DNA from: Henckelia pumila
Taxonomy: Eukaryota > Streptophyta > Magnoliopsida > Lamiales > Gesneriaceae
Length of the DNA stretch: 64,000 bases
Reading direction: 5' to 3'
Assembly (NCBI RefSeq): GCF_033568475.1
Contig: NC_133122.1
Location: forward strand, 19,227,206-19,291,205
Part shown: piece after piece, positions 1 through 11,915 of the stretch
Layout: every line of letters starts with the position of its first letter
How positions within the stretch are numbered: position 1 is the first letter of the stretch
The notes under the pieces: generated by a model
Told to the model about the DNA's origin: nothing
What the model saw: only the letters and a program-made list of their open reading frames with translations
The model's database searches: none
Position numbers and translations under genes: made by a program

Positions 1-392
1 CACTGAGAGAGAATCTCATTCTCTTTCAGATAGTCCAAAAACTCAGTACTTAAGTATTCTCCACCTCGATCCGATCGAAGTGCTTTAATACTTTTACCTA
101 GCTTTTTTTCTACTTCAGCCTTGAATTCTTTGAAATTTTCAAATGCTTCAGACTTATATTTCATTAAATATAAATACCCATACCTAGAATAATCATCAGT
201 AAAGGTAATGAAGTAGGTGTGGCCAAATTGAGTACCAATTCTAAATGGACCACAAACATCTGTATGGATCAAATCCAACAGATTTTGACTACGCTCAGGT
301 TTCCCCTTGAATGGAGATTTAGTCATTTTTCCTTTCAGGCAGGATTCACAAGTAGATAGAGAGTTAATATCAGACATATCAAACATGCCCTC
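1..392 (-). pseudogene. Copia B integrase segment (partial)
   Basis: Reading from 392 down to 1 on the - strand, the frame is open. It holds the end of the pre-integrase zinc motif (CESCLKGKM) and the first part of the integrase core: an Asp in HTDVCGPF, then DDYSRYGYLY, and the second catalytic Asp in RSDRGGEY. The third catalytic residue (the Glu of the NGVAER motif) would lie left of the window. The family integrates the cDNA copy into host DNA. The open reading end at 392 is the break made by the gypsy insertion. Confidence 0.85.
388..392. repeat. Target-site duplication CCCTC, left of gypsy C
   Basis: CCCTC directly precedes the left LTR and is repeated exactly at 10561-10565, directly after the right LTR. 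Gypsy integrases make 5-bp staggered cuts, so this fixes both ends of the element. Confidence 0.95.
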
Positions 393-3053
393 TGAAACGA
401 CCCTAACTCTATAATAAATAAATATGCGGAAAATTTTTTTTTTTTTTTTTTTTTATACTTACTAAATAAAATATGTACATATATGCCCATACATATATGC
501 ACAGAATAAAAATATTTAAAATGAATAAACAATTAAATACTTAAATAAAAATGCATTCTTAAAAATATAATAAATATCTGAGTCAAACATTAATTAAAAA
601 TATACTGCATAAGTAAATAAAAGTTTGCATGCACTGAAAATATTAAATAAATATTCTAGACCCTCAATCACTGAAAATAATAAAAATGTATCATGCTGAC
701 AAAAACAATAACATGCATAGCGACTCAGAATATTTCACGGTCACGGGGCCACTGCATGCATGCTCATACGTCCTCGCCTCCGGTGGGTACAATGTCATCC
801 TCAACGTACTCACCTGCACCATACCAGTGTAGTGAGCCTAGAGGCCCAACATGCTAACATAACAAGGGTTTAAAATAATTTAAACCAATTTAATACTAAT
901 ACATACATATACATAAATGAGCATGCTTAAAAATTTACATAACATAACTTACTTAAATAAACATAATACATAACATAATACATAACCATATTGAGCAATT
1001 TATTTTCTAACATAGCATGGTTGTATCCGTAGTGTAACCTTAAATCATACATTAAATACTGATCAGCGTGGAAACCTACGTACGTGGCCGGTGACGAATC
1101 ACCTCTTAAATTGGCAGTAAACTGCCCTTCAATCATATGGGGACGAATCCCCTTAAATTGTCACACTACTTCAACTTCCAACATAAAATATTTTTATTGC
1201 TCAACTTAAACATTAAATCATGCATAAAATATTATTTCATGAATGCATGTACTTGAATAAAATGTGTGTCCATCATATATATTTAATTTAATTTCTTATT
1301 AACATATAAATATTAAAATAACTCAAATGCATAAAAATAATTAAATATATAATCAGGACACATGCAAATTTTCTCATGGATGGTCCTGGACTGCTGGCCC
1401 TACACACAAGCCCATTAACTTAAATCTGGTCCATTAACATACTTAAGCCCAATATCTTAAACTTTAAGCCCAAATAATTATTCTAAGCCCAATTAAATTA
1501 ATAAAGCCCATTAAAATACACTAAGCCCAATAACAACTTAAACTGGCCCAATGGGCCCAAAACCCAAAGACTGGCCCATTAACTTTTATGGGCCCAAAAT
1601 CCCATAAAATAAATGGACTAACTTAATTAAAAATTTTAAAAGTCCAAATAAAATTATTTGGGAGTCCAAATAATTTTATTTCAATTTATTTGACTCAAAA
1701 ACACATAAATTTGTAAAATACTTTAAAAATAAAATACTCGAGTCCGGCCCACCAAACTCGGACCCGGACTCACTAACCCAACCCACTACCTAGCCGACCC
1801 GACCCGGACCACTCAGACCCGACCCAGACCCCTAACCTAGCCCAACCCGATCCCCCCTCTCCCATTGCCTCTCGGCCGTGAGCAGCAGGCCCTCTTGGCC
1901 TGCTGCCGGCCGGCTCCGGCCGCCCCTGGCCGGAGCGCCGCCGCCCGGACGTAGCCCACGTCCGGGCGGACCTAACCTGTGCCCAGCCCCAGCCCCATGC
2001 ACGACTGCACGTCGAACCCGAAGCCACTTCATCCCAAACCCTAACCTGCATCCTTCTCGGCCGCATGACTGAACCTACTACCCTGGGCTCGTTTGGCTCG
2101 AGCTCTTCGAGCCACACGAGTCCATGCCGACCTCATACCCCTTAGGACCCTGACCAGCCGCCCTGTCATCCATGGTGAACCAAAAACGTGGCCATGATTC
2201 AAGAAACAAAGGAAGATAATGCATAAACAAGCAACCCGTAACAATTCCCTGTAGTTTCAAGAAATTTTCTGATGCATAACACTACACACACGAATAATAA
2301 CTGAGATGGTACGAAAATATGCGAAGGAATCATGCCTTTCACCGAAGATGACGAGAAAACACGAGCGTGGGGCGGTTCCGGGACGACGGGACGCAAATAC
2401 GGGACTTTTGGAGCTTCACGATCCTTGGCTATGGCTTCCTGGGTTTGCTGGGTCGAGAGGATGAAGAAAGTGAGTGGGGGTGGCGGCTGAAATTGAGAGT
2501 GACGTGAGGTTTTTGGGTGGGGTTGGGTAGATTTAGGTTTTATTTTAATAGAAATAGGGTAATTAATTATATAATTAAGGATATAATATATATATAAAAT
2601 ATAACTCAACTAAAACTCTAAAAGAAACCTAAAAAATCTGAAACATAAAATAAATCTCGAAATATTAATTTAGGGGAATTTTAAAAAAATACTAAAAAGT
2701 CAATATTTTGACAAATTTTGGATAAAAATGACCCCTAAAATTAAATAAAATTAAATACTTAAAATTTTGGGATAATAAAACTCAAAATAATAATTTAAGG
2801 CTCTAAAAAGACTCATAAAATAATTTGGATGGAAAGTTGTCATCTCGTCCGTCCACGGTCCCGTCTACGCGATTAAATAATAAAAATACTAAAAATCATA
2901 AAAATCACTAATTATGGGTTAAATGCTTAAAAATAAATTAAATCATGCATAAATAATTCACATAATTATTTAACCCATAAATCATAAATTTAAATAATTA
3001 AATATCCTAATTATGCAGGCGGATTTATGTAATTAAAAATACCGGGTGTTACA
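393..3053 (-). repeat. 3' LTR of gypsy C
   Basis: It begins TGAAACGACC and ends GGTGTTACA on the + strand. Apart from the length of an oligo-T run and a few substitutions it matches 7901-10560. Within it lie a GC-rich block (about 1740-2170), a run of AAGCCCA-type repeats (about 1410-1610) and a TATA-rich stretch on the - strand near 2580-2605 that could be the promoter TATA. The short ORFs in it occur identically in both LTRs and are not treated as genes. Confidence 0.95.
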
Positions 3054-3067
3054 ATTCTCTCCCCCTT
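3054..3067 (-). other. Polypurine tract of gypsy C
   Basis: On the - strand this reads AAGGGGGAGAGAAT immediately before the 3' LTR, which is the expected place for the plus-strand DNA primer. Confidence 0.85.
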
Positions 3068-3098
3068 AAATTGAATTTCGTCCTCGAAATTAAAGTAC

Positions 3099-6000
3099 TT
3101 ACCCGAACATCTCCGGGTAGCGAGTCCTCATATCCTCCTCGGTCTCCCAAGTAGCTTCCTCCTCCGAGTGATTCAGCCACTGGACTCTGACCATCGGTAT
3201 GACCCGCGTCCTAAGCCTCCGCTCCTCTCTAGCCAAAATCCGCACTGGTCTCTCCTCGTAAACAAGATCTGGTGGCAACTGTAAGGGCTCAAAATCCAAC
3301 ACATGCGACGGATTGGAGACATATCTCCGAAGCATGGATACATGGAAAACGTTGTGCACTGCCGCTAGCCCTGGAGGTAGAGCTAAACGATAGGCCAACG
3401 TGCCAACTCGCTCCAAGATCTCGAATGGCCCTATGTATCTCGGATTAAGCTTGCCTCTCCGCCCAAAACGCGTTACTCCCTTCATAGGTGACACCTTCAG
3501 GAATACGTGATCACCTACCGCGAACTCCAAATCGCGTCGTCTGGCATCCGCATAACTCTTCTGCCGACTCTGCGCTGTCCTCATCCTGTCTCGAATCTGC
3601 GTCACAATGTCAGCTGTCTGCTGCACAATCTCTGGCCCCAACAAAATCCGCTCACCCACCTCATCCCAATGCACAGGAGATCTGCATCTCCTTCCATAAA
3701 GTGCTGCATAAGGAGCCATACCTATAGACGACTGAAAGCTGTTGTTATAGGTAAACTCCACTAATGGCAGTCTAGTCTCCCAAGATCCTCGAAAATCGAT
3801 GACACAAGCTCTCAAAAGATCCTCGAGAACCTGGATCACTCTCTCGGACTGACCATCTGTCTGGGGATGAAATGCTGTACTGAACAAAAGTCTAGTCCCC
3901 AAAGCTGTGTGCAGACTCTTCCAAAACGCTGAGGTGAACCTCGGATCCCTGTCTGACACGATAGACACTGGTATGCCATGCAGTCTAACAATCTCTCTGA
4001 CGTAAAGCTCTGCATACTGTATCAAAGTATAAGTAGTCCTTACCGGCAAGAAATGAGCTGACTTGGTGAGTCTATCCACAATCACCCAAATCGCTGTACA
4101 CCCTCTGGTACTCCTCGTTAAGCCAACCACAGTCCATCGTAATATTCTCCCACTTCCATTCCGGAATAGGGAGAGGTCTAAGAAGTCCCGCTGGACGCTG
4201 ATGCTCTGCTTTGACTTGCTGACAAGTCAAGCACTCTGACACCACTCTCCCGATGTCACTCTTCATCCCTGGCCACCAATACAATAGCTGCAAATCTTTA
4301 TACATCTTCGTACTTCCGGGGTGAATGGAGTACGGAGATGCATGAGCCTCTGCTAGAATCTCGGCTCTCAACTGATCAACGTTCGGTACCCACATCCTCC
4401 CACGGTACTGAACGATGCCATCCTCCACTGAATACAAGAGACTACCTCTGGCCTCATCTCTCTGTCTCCATCGCTGTAGCTCCTCATCAGTGGACTGTCC
4501 CTCTCTAATCCGATCTCGCAGAACTGGCTGCACCGTCAACACTGACAAGCTCGGTGCATGGCCACTCGGATAGCACTCCAAACCAAATCTCTGAATCTCG
4601 GTCTGTAGTGGTAACTGTACAGTCAAACATGATACCCCTGACGACTTCCGACTCAAAGCATCTGCCACTACATTAGCCTTACCCGGATGGTAGCTAATGT
4701 CACAATCATAGTCCTTCACCAATTCCAACCATCTGCGCTGTCTCATGTTCAACTCCTTCTGTGTGAAGAAGTACTTGAGACTCTTGTGGTCTGTGAAAAT
4801 CTTGCACTTCTCGCCATACAGATAGTGCCTCCAGATTTTCAAAGCGAAAACCACTGCTGCTAACTCCAAGTCATGCGTCGGGTAATTCTGCTCGTGAATC
4901 TTTAGCTGCCTCGACGCATACGCAATAACCTTACCACACTGCATAAGCACTGCGCCTAAACCCAGTTTAGACGCGTCGGTGTACACCACTAACTCCTCGT
5001 GTGGTACTGTCATCGCTAACACTGGTGCAGTAGTGAGTGCTTCCTTCAACTGATCGAAGCTCCTCTGACAGTCTGAACTCCAGATAAACTTCGCATTCTT
5101 CTTGGTCAAGGAAGTCAAGGGTACTGCAATAGAGGAAAAACCCTTGATGAACTTCCTATAATACCCTGCCAAACCCAAGAAACTGCGAATCTCTGAAGCA
5201 TTCTTCGGAATACCCCAATTCTGCACTGCCTCAACCTTAGACTGATCAACTGCAATTCCATCTCTCGAAATAATGTGGCCAAGAAATGCCACCTGCTCAA
5301 GCCAAAACTCGCACTTGCTGAACTTGGCATACAAACGATGCTCCCTCAAGGTCTGCAAGGCGGTCTGAAGATGCTGTCTATGCTCCTCGATGCTCCTAGA
5401 ATAGATCAAAATATCATCAATAAAGACTATGATGAACTGATCTAGGTATGGCTGAAAGACTCGGTTCATGAGATCCATGAAAATCGCTGGAGCATTGGTC
5501 AACCCAAATGGCATCACTAAGAACTCGTAATGCCCATATCGTGTCCGGAAAGCAGTCTTGGACACATCTGCATTTCTAACACGCAACTGATGGTAACCAG
5601 ATCGCAGATCGATCTTGGAGAACACTGAAGATCCCTGCAACTGGTCAAATGAATCCTCTATCCTCGGCAGTGGATACTTGTTCTTCACTGTGAACCTGTT
5701 AAGCTCTCGGTAATCGATGCACAGTCTCATGCTGCCATCCTTCTTCTTCACAAACAACACCGGAGCTCCCCAAGGAGAAAAGCTAGGTCGAACAAAGCCT
5801 TTCTCTAACAACTCCTGAATCTGCTCCTTCAACTCTTTCATCTCGGTAGGAGCAAGCCTGTACGGTGCCTTAGAGATAGGCACGGTGTCTGGCACTAAGT
5901 CGATACCGAACTCCACCTCTCTCACTGGTGGAATTCCGGCAACATCCTCCGGAAAGACATCCGAAAAGTCACGAACCACCTCTATCTCTGATAATGATCT

Positions 6001-6470
6001 GCTAGATGGCTCTGTAGTCGTGACAATACTCGCTAGAAACCCCTGGCAACCCCGTCTCAACAACTTCCTCGCCTGAATATAGGATATCACCTGAGGAATG
6101 TCACTGCTCTGAGATGCATGAAAAGTGAACGGGTCGCCCCCTGTAGGTCTCACTGACACTGATCTCCGACGAAAATCAATCGAAGCTCCATTGACTGTCA
6201 ACCAGTCCATCCCCAAAATAAGATCAAATCCACTCAAAGGCAAGACAACTACATCTGCTCGAATGGAGTGTCCCTGCAGCTCTAACTCCAGTCCTCGAAT
6301 AATCTTCGAGGTAGAAATAATCTGCCCTGACGGCATAGTGACATCATACCCACTGTCACTACTCTCAGGTGTGATGCCTACCCGTCTGATAAACTCCAGG
6401 GAGATAAACGAATGCGTAGCCCCTGAATCTAGCAACGCAAACGTGGAGTTGTCTCCAACTAGAATTCTCC
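3099..6470 (-). pseudogene. Gypsy C pol (protease-RT-RNase H-integrase), frameshifted
   Basis: The domains run in order on the - strand. Protease has [10 protein letters not shown] near 6435. RT has the finger motif [11 protein letters not shown] near 5740 and the active site FIDDILIYS near 5410. RNase H has [12 protein letters not shown] near 5000. Integrase has an HHCC zinc finger (HASPYSIHP...CLTCQQ) near 4330-4220 and a core with SDRDPRFTS and TDGQSER. The first frame ends at 4072 and the integrase core continues in another frame down to 3099. The switch is at about 4128-4133, just after the first integrase Asp, and fits loss of two bases. The C-terminus looks like a Tekay chromodomain tail. 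The segment has no ATG of its own near the protease; 6470 is the proposed exon start after an intron. This copy cannot make full integrase. Confidence 0.9.
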
Positions 6471-6673
6471 CTGCACGCAGAAAATTCCCAACAGTTTCAT
6501 ACTACTACTTAATCTTCCCCAACGAGTCACTACAAATTCCTAACTCTAATCATAAGTAAAACATACTTCCTAGTCTAACATGCAGTTAAATAACCCAAAT
6601 AACAAGAATTCCAAATTAAAGACTAAATTTTTAACCAAAGGAAAATTATTAAAACACTAGGGATAGGATGTAC
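6471..6673 (-). other. Candidate spliceosomal intron between gag and protease of gypsy C
   Basis: On the - strand the gag frame runs to a stop at 6657, while the protease frame has stops upstream of its conserved start. A GT at 6673-6672 (context G|GTACAT) and an AG at 6472-6471 (context TGCAG|GG) bound 203 AT-rich bases containing stops. Removing them would leave gag and pol in one frame, with a split Gly codon at the join. This is inference from the boundaries and reading frames; no transcript was seen. The alternative is a spacer bypassed by re-initiation. Confidence 0.55.
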
Positions 6674-7730
6674 CGGTGATCAAGGAGGTGTCTGGATCTA
6701 CCTCCTCAGCCTGCATCACGAACACCCTACCAGCGGTGTTCTTCTTCCTGGGGCAGTTAGCTATCTGATGCCCCGGCTCTCTACAGTGGAAGCAAACTCC
6801 TGCTCCCAATAGGCAAGGTCCCGAATGCATCTTCTGGCACTTCGGGCAAGTAGGATGAGCTGTGGCATTAGGGGCCCCGCCCCTCGGCTGCTGCGGCCTC
6901 TGCTGCTGTGGCCTCTGCTGCTGATTCGGGCCCTTAGCCGGCCCTGTATACTGCTTCTTCGCAGGAGGCTGCGAAGATGGACGCTGGTATGCAGCCTGAA
7001 ACTGCCTCTTCCCCTGCTGCTCCCTCTGGATCTCTCTCCGACCCTCCTCGGAACGCAAGGCTCTACTCACTGCAGACTCGTATGTAAAGACGTCTGCCAT
7101 ACGCACATCATGCCTGATCTCAGCCTTCAGGCCCTCCACAAACTGTCGCATCTTCTCCTGCGGACTGTCAGCAATCATGGGCACAAAGTGACAGCCCCTC
7201 TCAAACTGGCTCACATACTCCACAACAGACCTGTCCCCCTGACGGAGACTCATGAACTCACGGATCATGCGGCTGCGCACATCCTCAGTAAAGTACTTGG
7301 CGTAGAAGATACGCCTAAACTCCGTCCACGTCAGTGTGGGCAAGTGAACTCCCCTAGCTGCACCCTCCCACCATAGGGCTGCATCCCCTCTCATCATGTA
7401 TGTCGCACAGTTCACCCTGTCGGTGTCTGTGATCCCCATTTAATCAAATATGGACTCAAGAGAGCGAATCCATCCCTCAGCCACCAAAGGATCGGTGGTC
7501 CCAATAAACTCCTTAGGCCCCTTCTTCTGGAACCTTTCAGCCACGTCCTCCTCATGGGATAGTCTGGGACGTGCAGCCTGCTGCTCCAACAGAGCAGTAA
7601 TCCCCGCCATCATCGTAGCACTGGCCTGCTCCAGTGCTGTCATAGGGTTCTGCGGAGGTGGCGGTGGAGGTGGAGGTGGAGGTCCCCCACGTCTATTCAC
7701 TGGTCTGGGAGGCATTCTGCACCACCACAT
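6674..7730 (-). pseudogene. Gypsy C gag, with in-frame stop
   Basis: This is the capsid/nucleocapsid polyprotein that packages the element's RNA. It starts at an ATG at 7730 or 7715. The N-terminus has a run of ten prolines, followed by the capsid-like retrotransposon-gag domain (ALWWEGA, then W-T-EFRRIFYAKYF). It ends in a Gln/Pro/Arg-rich linker and a CCHC zinc knuckle (CFHCREPGHQIANC). A TAA at 7442-7440 interrupts the capsid domain in frame (FD-stop-MGITD), where relatives normally have a sense codon. The frame continues unchanged after it, so this is a point nonsense mutation. If the proposed intron is not used, the gag frame runs on four more codons to a stop at 6657. Confidence 0.88.
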
Positions 7731-7886
7731 ATTTATTTACGTAAATCGCCATGCATAACTAAGTGTTTAAAATTAATGCTAACTTAAATTCTAGAAATTA
7801 AATCATGCTATAAACATTTAAAACTTACAGACCGGTAGCGTGGATTTCTGAGCTCGCGAAGCAGTAATGACCCCTCCGAGGACCGT

Positions 7887-7898
7887 GCTCTGATACCA
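7887..7898 (-). other. Primer-binding site of gypsy C (initiator tRNA-Met)
   Basis: The - strand reads TGGTATCAGAGC, complementary to the 3' end of plant initiator tRNA-Met, two bases inside the 5' LTR. It primes minus-strand DNA synthesis. Confidence 0.9.
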
Positions 7899-7900
7899 AC

Positions 7901-10560
7901 TGAAACGACCCTAACTCTATAATAAATAAATATGCGGAAAAATTTTTTTTTTTTTTTTTATACTTACTAAATAAAATATGTACATATATGCCCATACATA
8001 TATGCACAGAATAAAAATATTTAAAATGAATAAACAATTAAATACTTAAATAAAAATGCATTCTTAAAAATATAATAAATATCTGAGTCAAACATTAATT
8101 AAAAATATACTGCATAAGTAAATAAAAGTTTGCATGCACTGAAAATATTAAATAAATATTCTAGACCCTCAATCACTGAAAATAATAAAAATGTATCATG
8201 CTGACAAAAACAATAACATGCATAGCGACTCAGAATATTTCACGGTCACGGGGCCACTGCATGCATGCTCATACGTCCTCGCCTCCGGTGGGTACAATGT
8301 CATCCTCAACGTACTCACCTGCACCATACCAGTGTAGTGAGCCTAGAGGCCCAACATGCTAACATAACAAGGGTTTAAAATAATTTAAACCAATTTAATA
8401 CTAATACATACATATACATGAATGAGCATGCTTAAAAATTTAAATAACATAACTTACTTAAATAAACATAATACATAACATAATACATAACCATATTGAG
8501 CAATTTATTTTCTAACATAGCATGGTTGTATCCGTAGTGTAACCTTAAATCATACATTAAATATTGATCAGCGTGGAAACCTACGTACGTGGCCGGTGAC
8601 GAATCACCTCTTAAATTGGCAGTAAACTGCCCTTCAATCATATGGGGACGAATCCCCCTTAAATTGTCACACTACTTCAACTTCCAACATAAAATATTTT
8701 TATTGCTCAACTTAAACATTAAATCATGCATAAAATATTATTTCATGAATGCATGTACTTGAATAAAATGTGTGTCCATCATATATATTTAATTTAATTT
8801 CTTATTAACATATAAATATTAAAATAACTCAAATGCATAAAAATAATTAAATATATAATCAGGACACATGCAAATTTTCTCATGGATGGTCCTGGACTGC
8901 TGGCCCTACACACAAGCCCATTAACTTAAATCTGGTCCATTAACATACTTAAGCCCAATATCTTAAACTTTAAGCCCAAATAATTATTCTAAGCCCAATT
9001 AAATTAATAAAGCCCATTAAAATACACTAAGCCCAATAACAACTTAAACTGGCCCAATGGGCCCAAAAACCCAAAGACTGGCCCATTAACTTTTATGGGC
9101 CCAAAATCCCATAAAATAAATGGACTAACTTAATTAAAAATTTTAAAAGTCCAAATAAAATTATTTGGGAGTCCAAATAATTTTATTTCAATTTATTTGA
9201 CTCAAAAACACATAAATTTGTAAAATACTTTAAAAATAAAATACTCAAGTCCGGCCCACCAAACTCGGACCCGGACTCACTAACCCGACCCACTACCTAG
9301 CCGACCCGACCCGGACCACTCAGACCCGACCCAGACCCCTAACCTAGCCCAACCCGATCCCCCCTCTCCCATTGCCTCTCGGCCGTGAGCAGCAGGCCCT
9401 CTTGGCCTGCTGCCGGCCGGCTCCGGCCGCCCCTGGCCAGAGCGCCGCCGCCCGGACGTAGCCCACGTCCGGGCGGACCTAACCTGTGCCCAGCCCCAGC
9501 CCCATGCACGACTGCACGTCGAACCCGAAGCCACTTCATCCCAAACCCTAACCTGCATCCTTCTCGGCCGCATGACTGAACCTACTACCCTGGGCTCGTT
9601 TGGCTCGAGCTCTTCGAGCCACACGAGTCCATGCCGACCTCATACCCCTTAGGACCCTGACCAGCCGCCCTGTCATCCATGGTGAACCAAAAACGTGGCC
9701 ATGATTCAAGAAACAAAGGAAGATAATGCATAAACAAGCAACCCGTAACAATTCCCTGTAGTTTCAAGAAATTTTCTGATGCATAACACTACACACACGA
9801 ATAATAACTGAGATGGTACGAAAATATGCGAAGGAATCATGCCTTTCACCGAAGATGACGAGAAAACACGAGCGTGGGGCGGTTCCGGGACGACGGGACG
9901 CAAATACGGGACTTTTGGAGCTTCACGATCCTTGGCTATGGCTTCCTGGGTTTGCTGGGTCGAGAGGATGAAGAAAGTGAGTGGGGGTGGCGGCTGAAAT
10001 TGAGAGTGACGTGAGGTTTTTGGGTGGGGTTGGGTAGATTTAGGTTTTATTTTAATAGAAATAGGGTAATTAATTATATAATTAAGGATATAATATATAT
10101 ATAAAATATAACTCAACTAAAACTCTAAAAGAAACCTAAAAAATCTGAAACATAAAATAAATCTCGAAATATTAATTTAGGGGAATTTTAAAAAAATACT
10201 AAAAAGTCAATATTTTGACAAATTTTGGATAAAAATGACCCCTAAAATTAAATAAAATTAAATACTTAAAATTTTGGGATAATAAAACTCAAAATAATAA
10301 TTTAAGGCTCTAAAAAGACTCATAAAATAATTTGGATGGAAAGTTGTCATCTCGTCCGTCCACGGTCCCGTCTACGCGATTAAATAATAAAAATACTAAA
10401 AATCATAAAAATCACTAATTATGGGTTAAATGCTTAAAAATAAATTAAATCATGCATAAATAATTCACATAATTATTTAACCCATAAATCATAAATTTAA
10501 ATAATTAAATATCCTAATTATGCAGGCGGATTTATGTAATTAAAAATACCGGGTGTTACA
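7901..10560 (-). repeat. 5' LTR of gypsy C
   Basis: This is a 2660-bp partner of 393-3053. Differences noticed by eye include a shorter oligo-T run near 7940, single substitutions near 8418, 8443, 8564, 9247, 9287 and 9439, and one-base length differences near 8657 and 9067. It provides the promoter for the - strand transcript. Confidence 0.95.
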
Positions 10561-10565
10561 CCCTC
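10561..10565. repeat. Target-site duplication CCCTC, right of gypsy C
   Basis: An exact copy of 388-392. Copia B coding sequence resumes directly after it. Confidence 0.95.
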
Positions 10566-11915
10566 TCCCACTAGCTTGTTCATCCTCCTTGAGGAAATAT
10601 GACCTAGCTTGGCATGTCATAGGTTTGCCGGGTTTTGACTATCGATTTTCCTTTTGTTCGTTGTTACCGGTTTATCAACATAATTTATTGGAACGTCTTT
10701 TAATTTTAAGTTATATAGATTGTTTTCAAGTTGTCCATTTCCAATCAAACATTCATTCTTGTAAATATTGCAAATCTCATTCACAAAATTGCAAGAAAAA
10801 CCATCTCTATCAAGCATAGAAACAGAAATAATGTTTTTAATCAAATCTGGAACAAATAAAACATCTCTCAAAAGTAACTTAAAATCGTTCTGCAAAATTA
10901 AATAAACATCTCCCACAGCTTTGGCTTCAACTCTAGAACCATTTCCGAGTCTTAGCTGGGTCTCACCCATTCTAAGCTTGCGACTTCTTGTCATCACCTG
11001 CAAATCATTGCAAATGTGAGATCCACATCCGGTATCCAATACTCAAGAAGTAGTATTAAGTGAAACATTTATTTCAATATAAAACATACCCTTCGCAGTT
11101 CGCAACTGCTCTAGATATTCCTTGCAGTTATGTTTCCAATGACCGGGTTTCTTGCAGTGATGGCAAACATCCTTGGACTTTTCCATGTTTGAAGCCTTTG
11201 TCTTGTTCTTCTTCTCGGGTCCGGTTTTCTTGGATGGGGCAGAACGTTTCTTACCCTTTGTACTTGGCCCCTTCTTAGCAGAAGAAGAGGAGCCTACCAA
11301 GAGAACTGGTTTATCCTTCTTTAAAGTGGCTTCATATGTTACAAGCATATTGACCATCTCTTCAAGGGAGGCCTCTATCTTGTTCATATTGAAATTCACC
11401 ACAAAACCGTCAAACGATGAAGGAAGGGAGAGAAGTAATAAGTCCACATTGAGTTCATGCTCCAATACCAAATCAAGCGTTACCAACTTCTGAATGAGCC
11501 AAATCACTCGTACCCCATGATCACGGACCGAAGTCCCTTCACGCATGCGACACGTCATTAACTCTTTTACAGTAGCGAACCTTTCAGCTCTCGATTGAGC
11601 CCCAAAAAGTTCCTTGAGTTGTACGTGAATGTCAGCAGCATTCACGGTATCCTCAAATCGCCTCTGGAGTTTATCAGACATCGAGGCTTGCATATAGCAT
11701 TTGGCCTTGATATCATGGTCCCACCATATATCAAGTTTGGCCAACTCTTCCGGACTTATATCAGCTGGTGCTTTCTTCGGAGGAGATTTTTCTAACACGT
11801 AGAGCATCTTCTCCGAGGTCAAGACAATCTTCAACTTACGGAACCATTCCTTATAGTTTGCGCCAGTCAGTTTATTTTGTTCGAGAATAGAGAATAGTGG
11901 ATTGCGCGAATTCAT
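10566..11915 (-). pseudogene. Copia B gag-protease-pre-integrase, with two stop codons
   Basis: The ATG is at 11915. Gag (290 residues) starts with an N-terminal retrotran-gag region, then the UBN2-type gag core, a Lys/Ser-rich linker and a CCHC knuckle (CHHCKKPGHWKHNC). A TGA at 11045-11043 stands where relatives have Trp just before the protease motif DTGCGSHICNDL. Protease continues in the same frame. A second TGA at about 10619-10617 falls just before HAKLGHIS of the pre-integrase domain, again where Trp is conserved. Both look like TGG to TGA changes. Downstream sequence continues at 392 beyond the gypsy element. Confidence 0.88.

Larger units (their letters stand above)
393..10560 (-). 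mobile_element. Ty3/gypsy retrotransposon C, Tekay-like chromovirus
   Basis: This is a complete 10.2-kb element on the - strand. It has two TG...CA LTRs of 2661 and 2660 bp, an initiator-tRNA-Met primer-binding site, a polypurine tract, gag with a zinc knuckle, and protease, RT, RNase H and integrase in gypsy order. The C-terminal end of the integrase polyprotein resembles a degenerate chromodomain (WLNHSEEEATWETEEDM). Long LTRs and that tail point to the Tekay/Del clade. By eye the LTRs differ at only about ten sites, so the insertion is recent. The copy is defective: there is an in-frame stop in gag and a frameshift in integrase. It sits inside copia B. Confidence 0.95.

Noticed and set aside
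1773-2609. Several ORFs of 60-136 codons in the gypsy LTRs
   Set aside because: They occur identically in both LTRs, overlap each other on both strands, and have compositions expected of a GC-rich non-coding block. No domain was recognised.
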